Source of the DNA: Pseudonocardia humida
Lineage (GTDB): Bacteria > Actinomycetota > Actinomycetes > Mycobacteriales > Pseudonocardiaceae
Direction: 5' to 3'
Assembly (NCBI RefSeq): GCF_023898865.1
Contig: NZ_JAGSOV010000052.1
Location: 1 to 43,446 of the forward strand
Length of the DNA stretch: 43,446 nt
The notes under the pieces were generated by a model. That model was given only the letters and a program-made list of their open reading frames with translations, was not told where the DNA came from and did not search any database. How positions within the stretch are numbered: the stretch's first letter is position 1; each line of letters begins with the position of its first letter. The position numbers and the translations under genes are program-made. Below are positions 24,253 to 31,740 of this stretch, piece after piece.

Positions 24253-25101
24253 ATGACGCTGGACCACACCCTGGTGGGAGCCACCTCCGAGCCGGTCGAG
24301 AAGACCTGGGACTCGAAGGACGTGATGCTCTACGCGCTCGGGCTGGGCGCGGGCGCCGACGACCCGCTGCGCGAGCTCGAGTTCACCACCGAGAACACCG
24401 CGGGCGTCGAGCTGAAGGTGCTGCCCACCTACGCCGTGCTGGCCGCCCAGGCCCGCGGCGGGCGCAAGTTCGGCGACTTCGACCCGGCCAAGCTCGTGCA
24501 CGCCGAGCAGGGCTTCGAGCTGCACGCCCCGCTGCCGGTCGACGGCAGGGTGTCGGTCACCTCGACGATCACCGGCATGTACGACAAGGGCAAGGGCGCC
24601 CTGGTCACCACCGAGGCGACGGCGGCCGACGCGGAGACCGGCAAGGCGCTGGTCACCAGCCGCAGCGGGGTGTTCATCGTCGGCGAGGGCGGCTTCGGCG
24701 GCGACCGCGGCCCGAGCGACACCTGGGCCGCGCCCGACGGCGAGCCCGACCACGTGGTGCGCTACCAGACCCGACCCGACCAGGCCCTGATCTACCGGCT
24801 CTCCGGCGACCGCAACCCGCTGCACGCCGACCCGGAGTTCGCCGCCCGCGGCGGCTTCCCCCGCCCGATCCTGCACGGCCTGTGCACCTACGGCTTCACC
24901 GGCCGCGCGCTGCTGCACGCGCTCTGCGGCTCCGACCCGGAGCGCTTCGACTCGATGTACGGCCGGTTCTCCCGGCCCGTCCTGCCCGGCGACGAGCTCG
25001 TCGTGTCGATCTGGCGCGACGGCGACGGGTCGGCCCTGTTCCGCACGGCCACCGGCGACGGCACCGTCGTCATCGACAAGGGCCGGGCCACCTTCCACTA
25101 G
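24253..25101 (+). CDS. MaoC-family enoyl-CoA hydratase (double hot-dog)
   Basis: This 282-aa protein has the size and layout of hydratase-2 enzymes: an N-terminal inactive hot-dog half and a C-terminal half with the signature IYRLSGDRNPLHADPEFA, holding the catalytic Asp186 and His191. GFPRPILHGLCTYG follows. The N-terminal DVMLYALGLGAGADDP and LPTYAVL are typical of MFE-2-like hydratases. It adds water to a trans-2-enoyl-CoA to form a (3R)-hydroxyacyl-CoA, the natural substrate for the MFE-2-like SDR of the divergent operon. ATG 24253 has GGGAGCAG upstream. A small CCCCC/GGGGG hairpin (25121-25134) sits in the 69-bp gap to the next gene. Confidence 0.9.
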   Translation: MTLDHTLVGATSEPVEKTWDSKDVMLYALGLGAGADDPLRELEFTTENTAGVELKVLPTYAVLAAQARGGRKFGDFDPAKLVHAEQGFELHAPLPVDGRVSVTSTITGMYDKGKGALVTTEATAADAETGKALVTSRSGVFIVGEGGFGGDRGPSDTWAAPDGEPDHVVRYQTRPDQALIYRLSGDRNPLHADPEFAARGGFPRPILHGLCTYGFTGRALLHALCGSDPERFDSMYGRFSRPVLPGDELVVSIWRDGDGSALFRTATGDGTVVIDKGRATFH

Positions 25102-25170
25102 CCCGGGCCCTCCCCGCGTACCCCCGTCCGGGGGCTCCTCGCACGACCCCACTCCTTCCCGGAGGTCCGC

Positions 25171-26358
25171 ATGGCTCCGCGCGCCGCGGCGATCGTCGGC
25201 ATCCACGAGCACCCGTCCCGTCGCGTCGACGGGCTGTCCCCCTGGCAGATCAAGGGCGAGTCGGCGGCCGCCGCGCTGGCCGACGCCGGGCTGACCTTCG
25301 CCGACGTCGACGCCGTCTACGACGCGGGGGAGACCGGCCCGATGGCCGGCATCGCGGTGCCGGAGTACTTCGGGATCAGCCCGCGGCTGGTCGACACCAC
25401 CGGGGTGGGCGGCAGCTCGTATGAGTTCCACGCCGCGCACGCCATGCGCGACATCGCCGCGGGCAAGGCCAGCGTCGCGCTGCTGACCTACGGCTCGACG
25501 GCCAAGAGCGAGTCGCGCTCCATCGGCACCGGCGGCCCGCGGCCGGTGGCCGCGCCCGCGCCGGGCACCAACATGGAGGCGGCCTTCGGGATGCCGCTCA
25601 TCGCCAACTACGCGCTCGTCGCGCAGCGGCACATGCACCAGTACGGCACCACGCCCGAGCAGCTCGCCGAGATCGCGGTGACCACCCGGGCGCACGCGGT
25701 CCGCAACCCCGAGGCCGTGGCCGCGCTGACCGCGCTGGGGATCAGGAAGACCAGCGAGATCACCGTCGACGACGTGCTGGGCTCGCGGATGATCGCCGAC
25801 CCGCTGCACCTGCTGGAGTGCTGCCTGGTCTCCGACGGCGGCGGCGCGGTCGTCATCGCCTCGGCCGAGGTCGCCCGCGACTGCGCCACGGCGCCGGTCT
25901 GGCTGCTCGGCGCGGGCGAGGCCGTCGGCTACCCGGGCAACGACCGCGACATCACCACCAGCGCCGCGGTGCTCAGCGGCCCGCCCGCGTTCGCGGAGGC
26001 CGGTCTCCGCCCCGAGGACGTCGACATCGCGATGATCTACGACTCGTTCACCATCACCGTGCTGACGCTGCTGGAGGACCTCGGGTTCGCCAAGAAGGGC
26101 GAGGGCGGGCCGTTCGTGGAGGGCGGCAGGCTGCGCTGGGACCGCCCCGGCGCCCCCGCGCTCAACACCGACGGCGGCGGCCTGTCGTCCAACCACCCGG
26201 GCATGCGCGGCATCTTCCTGCTCATCGAGGCGGCCCGGCAGCTGCGCGGCGAGTCGACCTCGCAGGTCGACGGCGCGCGCACCGCCGTCGCGCACGGCAA
26301 CGGCGGGCTGCTCGGCACCCGCCACGCCGCCGCCACCGTGATCCTGGGGAGGGACTGA
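25171..26358 (+). CDS. Thiolase-like lipid-transfer protein, probable retro-aldolase (Ltp2-like)
   Basis: This 395-aa thiolase-fold protein lacks both catalytic cysteines of true thiolases. The nucleophile site reads TGVGGSSYEF (77-86) and the C-terminal site AHGNGGLLGTRH (374-385) has no Cys. Conserved features of the SCP2-thiolase/Ltp group remain: IYDSFTITVLTLLEDLGF with Tyr290, and NTDGGGLSSNHPGMRG. Ltp2 of cholesterol degradation has this fold and works as an aldolase together with a DUF35 partner; here a DUF35 gene follows with a one-base overlap. I infer retro-aldol or related C-C cleavage rather than thiolysis. ATG 25171 has CGGAGG upstream. Confidence 0.82.
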   Translation: MAPRAAAIVGIHEHPSRRVDGLSPWQIKGESAAAALADAGLTFADVDAVYDAGETGPMAGIAVPEYFGISPRLVDTTGVGGSSYEFHAAHAMRDIAAGKASVALLTYGSTAKSESRSIGTGGPRPVAAPAPGTNMEAAFGMPLIANYALVAQRHMHQYGTTPEQLAEIAVTTRAHAVRNPEAVAALTALGIRKTSEITVDDVLGSRMIADPLHLLECCLVSDGGGAVVIASAEVARDCATAPVWLLGAGEAVGYPGNDRDITTSAAVLSGPPAFAEAGLRPEDVDIAMIYDSFTITVLTLLEDLGFAKKGEGGPFVEGGRLRWDRPGAPALNTDGGGLSSNHPGMRGIFLLIEAARQLRGESTSQVDGARTAVAHGNGGLLGTRHAAATVILGRD

Positions 26359-26783
26359 TGACGAGCACCGAGACCGCGGCGGACGGGCCCGCCCCGCAGC
26401 GCCCGCTGCCCTCGCTCGCCGACCCCGACACCGCCGCGTTCTGGCGGGCCACCGGTGAGCACCGGCTGACCTACCAGGAGGGCGAGGACGGGCGCGTCGT
26501 GTTCTTCCCGCGCCGCCACGGCGGCGGGCGGGTCCGCGACTCGGCCGGGCTCGGCGAGGTCTACACCTACACGGTGGTGCGCCGGCACGGGCACCCGTTC
26601 TTCCGGGCCCACGCGCCGTACGTCGTCGCGCTCGTCGACATGGACGAGGGGTTCCGGCTGATGGCCGAGGTCGACGCCGACCCCGCCGATGTCCACATCG
26701 GACAGCGCGTGCGGGTGGGCTGGGAGGATCACGAGGTCGGGTCGGAGCGGCTGGCGATCCCGGTGTTCACCCCTGCCGGGTAG
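26358..26783 (+). CDS. DUF35 OB-fold protein without zinc-ribbon cysteines
   Basis: This 141-aa protein has the DUF35 (Zn-ribbon plus OB-fold acyl-CoA-associated) layout. An N-terminal helix LADPDTAAFWRATGEHRL is followed by what should be a rubredoxin-like ribbon (TYQEGEDGRVVFFPRRHGGG) and an OB-fold (GEVYTYTVVRRHGHPFF...PYVVALVDMDEGFRLMAEV...IGQRVRVGWED). The usual two C-x2-C pairs are absent and the whole protein has no cysteine. It overlaps the thiolase-like gene by one base (TGATG), implying a stable complex as for Ltp2 and ChsH2-type DUF35 domains. Loss of zinc binding is the unusual point. Confidence 0.85.
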   Translation: MTSTETAADGPAPQRPLPSLADPDTAAFWRATGEHRLTYQEGEDGRVVFFPRRHGGGRVRDSAGLGEVYTYTVVRRHGHPFFRAHAPYVVALVDMDEGFRLMAEVDADPADVHIGQRVRVGWEDHEVGSERLAIPVFTPAG

Positions 26784-26853
26784 GATGGGCCGGTTCGCGG
26801 CCCCGTACCGTGGCGGGTGAGAGCCCGTTGCGTCGTGGGTTCGAGGAGGCGCG

Positions 26854-27492
26854 GTGGCGATGCGGAGCGACGGTCGTGCGGCCCGTCAGTGGAGCAGCAC
26901 GGAGCAGACCCGGGCCCAGTTCCTCGACGCCGCCCGTGCAGTCTTCGCCGAACGGGGTTTCGCCGAGGCCTCGGTCTCGGAGGTCGTCGAGCGGGCCGGG
27001 TCCAGCGTCGGCAGCCTGTACCACCACTTCGGGGGCAAGGCCGAGCTGTTCACCGCGCTCTGGGAGCGCTACCGCGACGAGCAGCAGGCCGCCGCGGCCG
27101 CGGCCGTCGCCGAGGCCAAGTCCGGTGGCGTCAGCGACCCGTTCGAGCTGTTCGAGGCGGGCGCCCGGGCGTACATGACGGCGGCGTGGGGCAACCGCGA
27201 CATGGTCAAGGTCTTCTACGACGGCGACAGCCCGCCCGGCTTCCAGAAGCTGCTTCGGGTCAGCAGCAAGAAGTGGGTCCGCGACAACTTCCGCCTCCTC
27301 GGCGCGCCCGACAGCCCCGTCAACCGGGTGCTCGTGGCCCTGCTGACCAGCTTCATGGGCGACGCCCGCCGGGAGATCGCCTCGGCGCGCTCGGCCAAGG
27401 AGGCCCGGCAGATGGTCGAGACGATGATGGCCGTCCTGGCCCGGCTACGCGCCGTCATGGAGTCCGACCTGATGGCCGACGTCGCCGGCTGA
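26854..27492 (+). CDS. TetR/AcrR-family regulator of the catabolic cluster
   Basis: This 212-aa protein has an HTH at about residues 18-65 (TRAQFLDAARAVFAERGFAEASVSEVVERAGSSVGSLYHHFGGKAELF). Its C-terminal domain resembles TetR proteins linked to fatty-acid and steroid catabolism (ARAYMTAAWGNRDMVKVFYDGDSPPGF). GAGGAGG lies four bases before GTG 26854 and ten before ATG 26860; either could be the start. It is 70 bp after the DUF35 gene and probably co-transcribed. It is the best candidate to bind the TAGAA(C/T)-n3-GTTC sites at P1-P3, which resemble but are not identical to KstR-type operators. The ligand would be a pathway CoA ester. Confidence 0.85.
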   Translation: MAMRSDGRAARQWSSTEQTRAQFLDAARAVFAERGFAEASVSEVVERAGSSVGSLYHHFGGKAELFTALWERYRDEQQAAAAAAVAEAKSGGVSDPFELFEAGARAYMTAAWGNRDMVKVFYDGDSPPGFQKLLRVSSKKWVRDNFRLLGAPDSPVNRVLVALLTSFMGDARREIASARSAKEARQMVETMMAVLARLRAVMESDLMADVAG

Positions 27493-27625
27493 CCAGTCAC
27501 CCGAACGGAGGTCCCAGCTCACTCCCCGCTGACGAAACAGCCCTGTTACTCGATCAACGAAACGCCTTCGGGTGAACGATCGACAACGTGGGTGAGGGTC
27601 GGGGAGTTCTGCTGAGGGGACCCAT

Positions 27626-29077
27626 GTGAGTGCCACTGACCAGCGTGTCGCCGGTCACGTTCCGATCCCGCCGAGATCGATTCCCGGTCGTACCGGGAGC
27701 GCCGGCGCCGACGCGGGTCGGGTGACCGCGCGGGGCAGGCTGCTGCCGGTGCTGCGCCGCATCCGCGCCTGGATGCTCGTGCTGCCGGTCGACGCCGCGC
27801 TGCTGCTGCTCCCGGTGCTGTGGACGCCGCACCAGTGGAAGGCGACGGTCGCGATGACCGCGCTGTCGCTGGCGCTGCTCACCGGCGGCGGGCGCTACCG
27901 GGCCCGGCTGCACCTGAGCGTGCTCGACGAGCTGCCCACCCTCATCGGGAAGCTGCTCACCGCGGCCGCCGCGGTGGCGCTGTTCATCGGCACCCGCTAC
28001 GCCGCCGAGTCGGTGACCACGTTCCTGAGCAACGTCGCGATCGCCATCGGGCTGGTCGTCGCCGGCCGGGTGCTGACCACCGGGGTCATCTCGTGGAGCC
28101 GCAGGCGCGGCCTCACCCGGCACCGCCTGGTGATCATCGGCGGCGGCCCGGTCGCGCTGGAGCTGGTCCAGGCCCTGCACGCGGACCAGCGCTACGGCCT
28201 CTGCGTCGAGGGCTTCGTCGACGACGGCGACCTGCACGACGCCGCCACCGCCGCCCCCCGGCTGGGCAAGCTCGCCGACCTCGACGACGTCGTGCGCCGC
28301 CACGAGGCCGACGTCCTGCTCATCGCCGACGGCGCGTTCTCCGAGCGCGACCTCCTCGACGTCGTCCGCACCCCGGCCTGCGAGCCGTCCGACCTGCTGG
28401 TCGTGCCGCGGCTGCGGTACTTCAACAGCAACACCGGCCTGTCCGACCAGATCGGCTCCATCCCGATCATGCGGATCCGGACGCCGTCGCTGCGCGGCCC
28501 CGCCCGCGTCGTGAAGCGGGTCTTCGACGTGGCCGTGGCCGGGCCGGCGCTGCTGCTGGTCGCGCCGGTCATCGCCGTGTGCGCGCTCGCCGTCCGCATC
28601 GAGGGCGGCCCCGGCGTGATCTTCCGCCAGCCGCGCATCGGCCGCGACGGCCGCGAGTTCGACTGCCTCAAGCTGCGCTCCATGCGCCCCGTCGACGAGC
28701 ACGAGGCCGCAACCACCTGGACGGTCGCCGACGACCGCCGGGTGGGCCCGGTCGGCCGCTTCCTGCGCCGCTCGTCGCTCGACGAGCTCCCGCAGCTGTG
28801 GAACATCGTCCGCGGCGACATGACCCTCGTCGGCCCCCGCCCCGAGCGCCCCCACTTCGTCAGCCGCTTCTCCCAGGAGTTCGACCGGTACGCCCACCGG
28901 CACCGGGTGCAGGCGGGGCTGACCGGGTTGGCGCAGGTCAACGGGCTGCGCGGGGACACGTCGATCGCCGACCGGGCGCGCTACGACAACTACTACATCG
29001 AGAACTGGTCGCTCTGGCTGGACATCAAGATCATCCTGAGGACGTTCTCGGAGGTGTTCTTCGCGCGGGGACGGTGA
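27626..29077 (+). CDS. Polyprenyl glycosylphosphotransferase, initiating sugar transferase
   Basis: This 483-aa membrane enzyme transfers a sugar-1-phosphate from a nucleotide sugar to undecaprenyl phosphate, starting a repeat unit. It has a disordered N-terminus (1-45), about four membrane segments (50-155), a CoA-binding-like Rossmann domain (LVIIGGGPVALELVQALH, 168-185), then a membrane hairpin and the catalytic Bac_transf domain. The latter holds KRVFDVAVAG (297-306), FDCLKLRSM, SLDELPQLWNIVRGDM with the Asp386-Glu387 pair, and LVGPRPERP. The start is GTG 27626 with GAGGGGA upstream; the overlapping ATG at 27624 is followed at once by TGA. It heads the polysaccharide locus. Confidence 0.93.
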   Translation: MSATDQRVAGHVPIPPRSIPGRTGSAGADAGRVTARGRLLPVLRRIRAWMLVLPVDAALLLLPVLWTPHQWKATVAMTALSLALLTGGGRYRARLHLSVLDELPTLIGKLLTAAAAVALFIGTRYAAESVTTFLSNVAIAIGLVVAGRVLTTGVISWSRRRGLTRHRLVIIGGGPVALELVQALHADQRYGLCVEGFVDDGDLHDAATAAPRLGKLADLDDVVRRHEADVLLIADGAFSERDLLDVVRTPACEPSDLLVVPRLRYFNSNTGLSDQIGSIPIMRIRTPSLRGPARVVKRVFDVAVAGPALLLVAPVIAVCALAVRIEGGPGVIFRQPRIGRDGREFDCLKLRSMRPVDEHEAATTWTVADDRRVGPVGRFLRRSSLDELPQLWNIVRGDMTLVGPRPERPHFVSRFSQEFDRYAHRHRVQAGLTGLAQVNGLRGDTSIADRARYDNYYIENWSLWLDIKIILRTFSEVFFARGR

Positions 29078-29094
29078 GGGCTGGTCCTCACGCC

Positions 29095-29154
29095 CGTGAC
29101 ATGAACCTCATGGGGCTCAGGAGCGCGGGTGAGCCCCATGAGGTTCATGTCACG
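29095..29154. terminator. Bidirectional terminator, perfect 25-bp hairpin
   Basis: The left arm 29095-29119 and right arm 29130-29154 are fully complementary over 25 bp around a 10-nt loop (29120-29129). The arms contain CATGAACCTCATGGGGCTCA. It lies between converging genes (sugar transferase and wecB), 17 bp and 8 bp from their stops, and has no T-tract. Its length and perfection suggest a dispersed intergenic repeat rather than a chance terminator. Confidence 0.75.
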
Positions 29155-29162
29155 GGGTGTCG

Positions 29163-30356
29163 TCAGGGCGTGAAGTCGGCGGGGCGCCCAGCGTGCCCGA
29201 GCAGCCACGCGATCGCCTGCGCGCCCCGCTCCGCGGCCCTGCCGTCGCCGAAGGGGTTGCCGGTGGTCGGGCGCAGCCAGTCGCCGTCGAGCGCGCCCTT
29301 GGCGGCGCCGACGATGAGGTCGGGGTCGGTGCCGACGAGCTGCGCCCACCCGGACTCGACGGCCTCCTTGCGCTCGGTCACCTCGCGCAGCACGAGCACC
29401 GGTACCTCGAACGAGGGGGCCTCCTCCTGGATGCCGCCGGAGTCGCTGAGGACCAGGGAGGCGCGGGCCAGCAGGCGGCACAGCTCCGGGTAGGGGAGGG
29501 GGTCGGTGACCAGGACGCGGGGGTGGTCGCCGAGGGCGGTGTCGACCTGGCCGCGGACGGCGGGGTTGGCGTGGGCGGGCAGCACGCACAGGACGTCGGG
29601 GTGGTCGTCGACGACCTGGCGGACGGCGCCGAGGACGCGGTCGAGGGGTTCGCCCCAGGACTCCCGGCGGTGCGCGGTGACCAGCAGCAGGCGGCTGCGC
29701 CCCGCGGTGACCTCGCGGTGCACGGCGGCGAGGCGCTCGTCGTCGGGTTCGGCGGCGGTGGGGCCGGTGACGTCGGCGGCGACCGCGACGACGGCGTCGA
29801 CGACGGTGTTGCCGGTGAGCAGGATGCGGTCGTCGCCCGCGAGGGCGGTGCCTGCCGCCTCGGCCGCCGCGGCGGCCTCGGTGCGCAGGGCGGCGGCGGA
29901 GCGCGGGGTGGGGGCCAGGTGCAGGTCGGCGAAGACGCCGATGAGCCTGCGGTTGGCCTCCTCGGGGAAGGGGGCGGCCAGGTCGCCGGAGCGCAGTCCG
30001 GCCTCCAGGTGCACGACCGGGATCCGGCGCCACATCGCGACCAGCCCGCCGACGAGCGCGGAGGTCGTGTCGCCCTGCACGATGACGGCGGAGCTGGTGG
30101 CCAGCACCGTGTCCAGGGCCGGGACCAGCTCGGCGACCAGCTCGGACTGCTCGCCGGTCGTGCGGTGCAGATGGCAGACCACGTCGGGGGAGATCCCGAA
30201 GGCCAGCAGCGCCTGGGCGACCATCGTGGGGTGCTGCCCGGTGGCGACGACCACGGGTTCGAGCAGCCCGGCCCGGCGCAGCGCGAGCGCCAGCGGCGCC
30301 ATCTTGATCGCTTCGGGACGCGTTCCGACCACGAGGTGAACGGTCGGCAGCGGCAT
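29163..30356 (-). CDS. wecB: UDP-N-acetylglucosamine 2-epimerase, non-hydrolysing
   Basis: This 397-aa GT-B-fold enzyme interconverts UDP-GlcNAc and UDP-ManNAc for polysaccharide synthesis. Motifs in order are VVGTRPEAIKMAPLALAL, QGDTTSALVGGL, HLEAGLRSGDLAAPFPEEANRRLIG (catalytic acids), LLVTAHRRESWGEPLDRV (active-site His) and SDSGGIQEEAPSFEVPVLVLRE. Length is normal. Start ATG 30356 has TGGAGGA seven bases upstream. It follows the acyltransferase gene by 29 bp on the minus strand, opposite to most of the locus. Confidence 0.95.
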   Translation of the reverse strand: MPLPTVHLVVGTRPEAIKMAPLALALRRAGLLEPVVVATGQHPTMVAQALLAFGISPDVVCHLHRTTGEQSELVAELVPALDTVLATSSAVIVQGDTTSALVGGLVAMWRRIPVVHLEAGLRSGDLAAPFPEEANRRLIGVFADLHLAPTPRSAAALRTEAAAAAEAAGTALAGDDRILLTGNTVVDAVVAVAADVTGPTAAEPDDERLAAVHREVTAGRSRLLLVTAHRRESWGEPLDRVLGAVRQVVDDHPDVLCVLPAHANPAVRGQVDTALGDHPRVLVTDPLPYPELCRLLARASLVLSDSGGIQEEAPSFEVPVLVLREVTERKEAVESGWAQLVGTDPDLIVGAAKGALDGDWLRPTTGNPFGDGRAAERGAQAIAWLLGHAGRPADFTP

Positions 30357-30385
30357 GGGCGGGTCCTCCAGCGGGGTGGTGGTGG

Positions 30386-31597
30386 TCAGGTCGGTCCGGA
30401 CGCGGACCGCGCCTCGCCGTTCGGGAACGGCTCACTTCGGTTGTCGTCCGGTCGGGTTGATCCGTTTCCGGTGCGTGGCCCGGCGACGGCGTCGCGCGCG
30501 GCTCGCGACAACCGGCCTACGAGGGCTTCCAGCGGTCCGCGCCGTCCGGTGGCGAGCAGCACACCCCCGACGGCGAGCATCGCCGCGGCCTGCCCCAGCC
30601 ACCACGGCGTGCCGAACGCGCCGGTCGAGCCGGTGACGAGGATGTGCGCGGTGTAGAGGGTGAGCGAGGCGGAGCCGGTCGCGGCGAGCAGCGCCATCGG
30701 GGCGGCCACCCAGCGGGTCGCCACCCCGGTCAGCAGGATCAGCAGCCCGATCGCCGCCATCGAGCTGCCGCAGGTGTGGGCCAGGTCGAAGGCGGTGCCC
30801 GAGTGCCGGGTGATCACCACCAGCCAGCCCCAGTCGTCGGGGGGCGTGGTGCCGGCGCGCTGGGTGCCGGCGACGACGTCGCTGACGCCGGCCGGGCCGA
30901 TGCCGCCGGGGCCGCGCAGCAGCGCCGAGGACGCGTAGGCGAGCGCGACGACCACCGCCCCGGCGACGACGAGCCGGACGGCCGTGCGGGTGGAGCGCAG
31001 GTCGAGCCGGCCGATGCCCAGGCCGACCAGCAGGTAGGTGATCCAGGTGAGCACCGGGTAGTAGCCGGTCAGGGCCAGGGTGCTCACCAGCGGGCCCGGG
31101 TCGGCGAGCATGGCCAGGTCGGGCTGGGGCCCGGGCTCGGCGGGCCCGCCCGCGCGCAGCACGTGGCTCAGCACGGGGGAGAGCGCGCACCACGCGCCGG
31201 CCGCGGCGAAGCAGGCCGTGGCGGGCAGCCGGACGAGGAGCGCGGCCACCGCGAACAGCAGCCCGTACTGGGCCAGGATCACCGCGGGCGGGGTGTCGAG
31301 CAGCTGCTCCAGGCCGAGCCCGAGCACGCCGAGGAGGACCGCGCGCACCAGCAACCCGGCCGCGGCGCCCGCGTGGTCGCGGCGGTCGCGCACCCAGCGC
31401 GTCGACAGCGCCACCCCGACCCCGGCCAGCACCGCGAACAGCGCCGACGCCCGGCCGGCGACGGCCGACCCGATGGGGGTCGCGCCGCCCCCGGGCAGCG
31501 TGGTGGCGTGCATGTGGGCGAGGGCCATGCACAGCAGCGCGACGGCGCGCGCCGCGTCGACCCCGGTGACCCGCGGGGGTCGGGTCGTCTCGACCAT
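30386..31597 (-). CDS. Membrane acyltransferase-like protein (heparan-alpha-glucosaminide acetyltransferase/DUF418-like)
   Basis: This 403-aa protein has about ten hydrophobic segments. Its opening, RVTGVDAARAVALLCMALAHM, is that of the DUF1624/HGSNAT-like acyltransferase group. A later SASLTLYTAHILVTGS segment resembles DUF418 proteins, and the final 50 residues are soluble and charged. In a polysaccharide locus it could acylate sugar residues across the membrane, but no catalytic residue can be assigned firmly. It is upstream of wecB in a minus-strand set. The 143-bp gap 31598-31740 holds its start region and a TCACGTGA palindrome (31699-31706) and nothing else recognised. Confidence 0.75.
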   Translation of the reverse strand: MVETTRPPRVTGVDAARAVALLCMALAHMHATTLPGGGATPIGSAVAGRASALFAVLAGVGVALSTRWVRDRRDHAGAAAGLLVRAVLLGVLGLGLEQLLDTPPAVILAQYGLLFAVAALLVRLPATACFAAAGAWCALSPVLSHVLRAGGPAEPGPQPDLAMLADPGPLVSTLALTGYYPVLTWITYLLVGLGIGRLDLRSTRTAVRLVVAGAVVVALAYASSALLRGPGGIGPAGVSDVVAGTQRAGTTPPDDWGWLVVITRHSGTAFDLAHTCGSSMAAIGLLILLTGVATRWVAAPMALLAATGSASLTLYTAHILVTGSTGAFGTPWWLGQAAAMLAVGGVLLATGRRGPLEALVGRLSRAARDAVAGPRTGNGSTRPDDNRSEPFPNGEARSASGPT

Positions 31598-31740
31598 CCG
31601 CTTCCGGCCTCCCTCTGCGCCCGTTCGAGGCTATCGACGTGCCCGGCCGGTGACGATCCGGCCCCGCCGGTCACGGGTCGGTGGACCGCGGGACACGATC
31701 ACGTGACGGCCGCCCGCGGTGCTGCTCCGAACGGTCCCGC

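Noticed and set aside
25121..25134. CCCCC/GGGGG hairpin between maoC and the thiolase-like gene as a terminator
   Set aside because: Only a 5-bp stem, no T-tract, and the downstream gene has no promoter of its own that I can see; probably incidental.
24079..26325. Very long minus-strand open frame antisense to maoC and the thiolase-like gene, continuous with the acyl-CoA synthetase frame
   Set aside because: Antisense shadow of strongly biased plus-strand genes; the translated sequence is Gly/Arg/Val-rich and domain-free, and the synthetase has a clear start at 24060.
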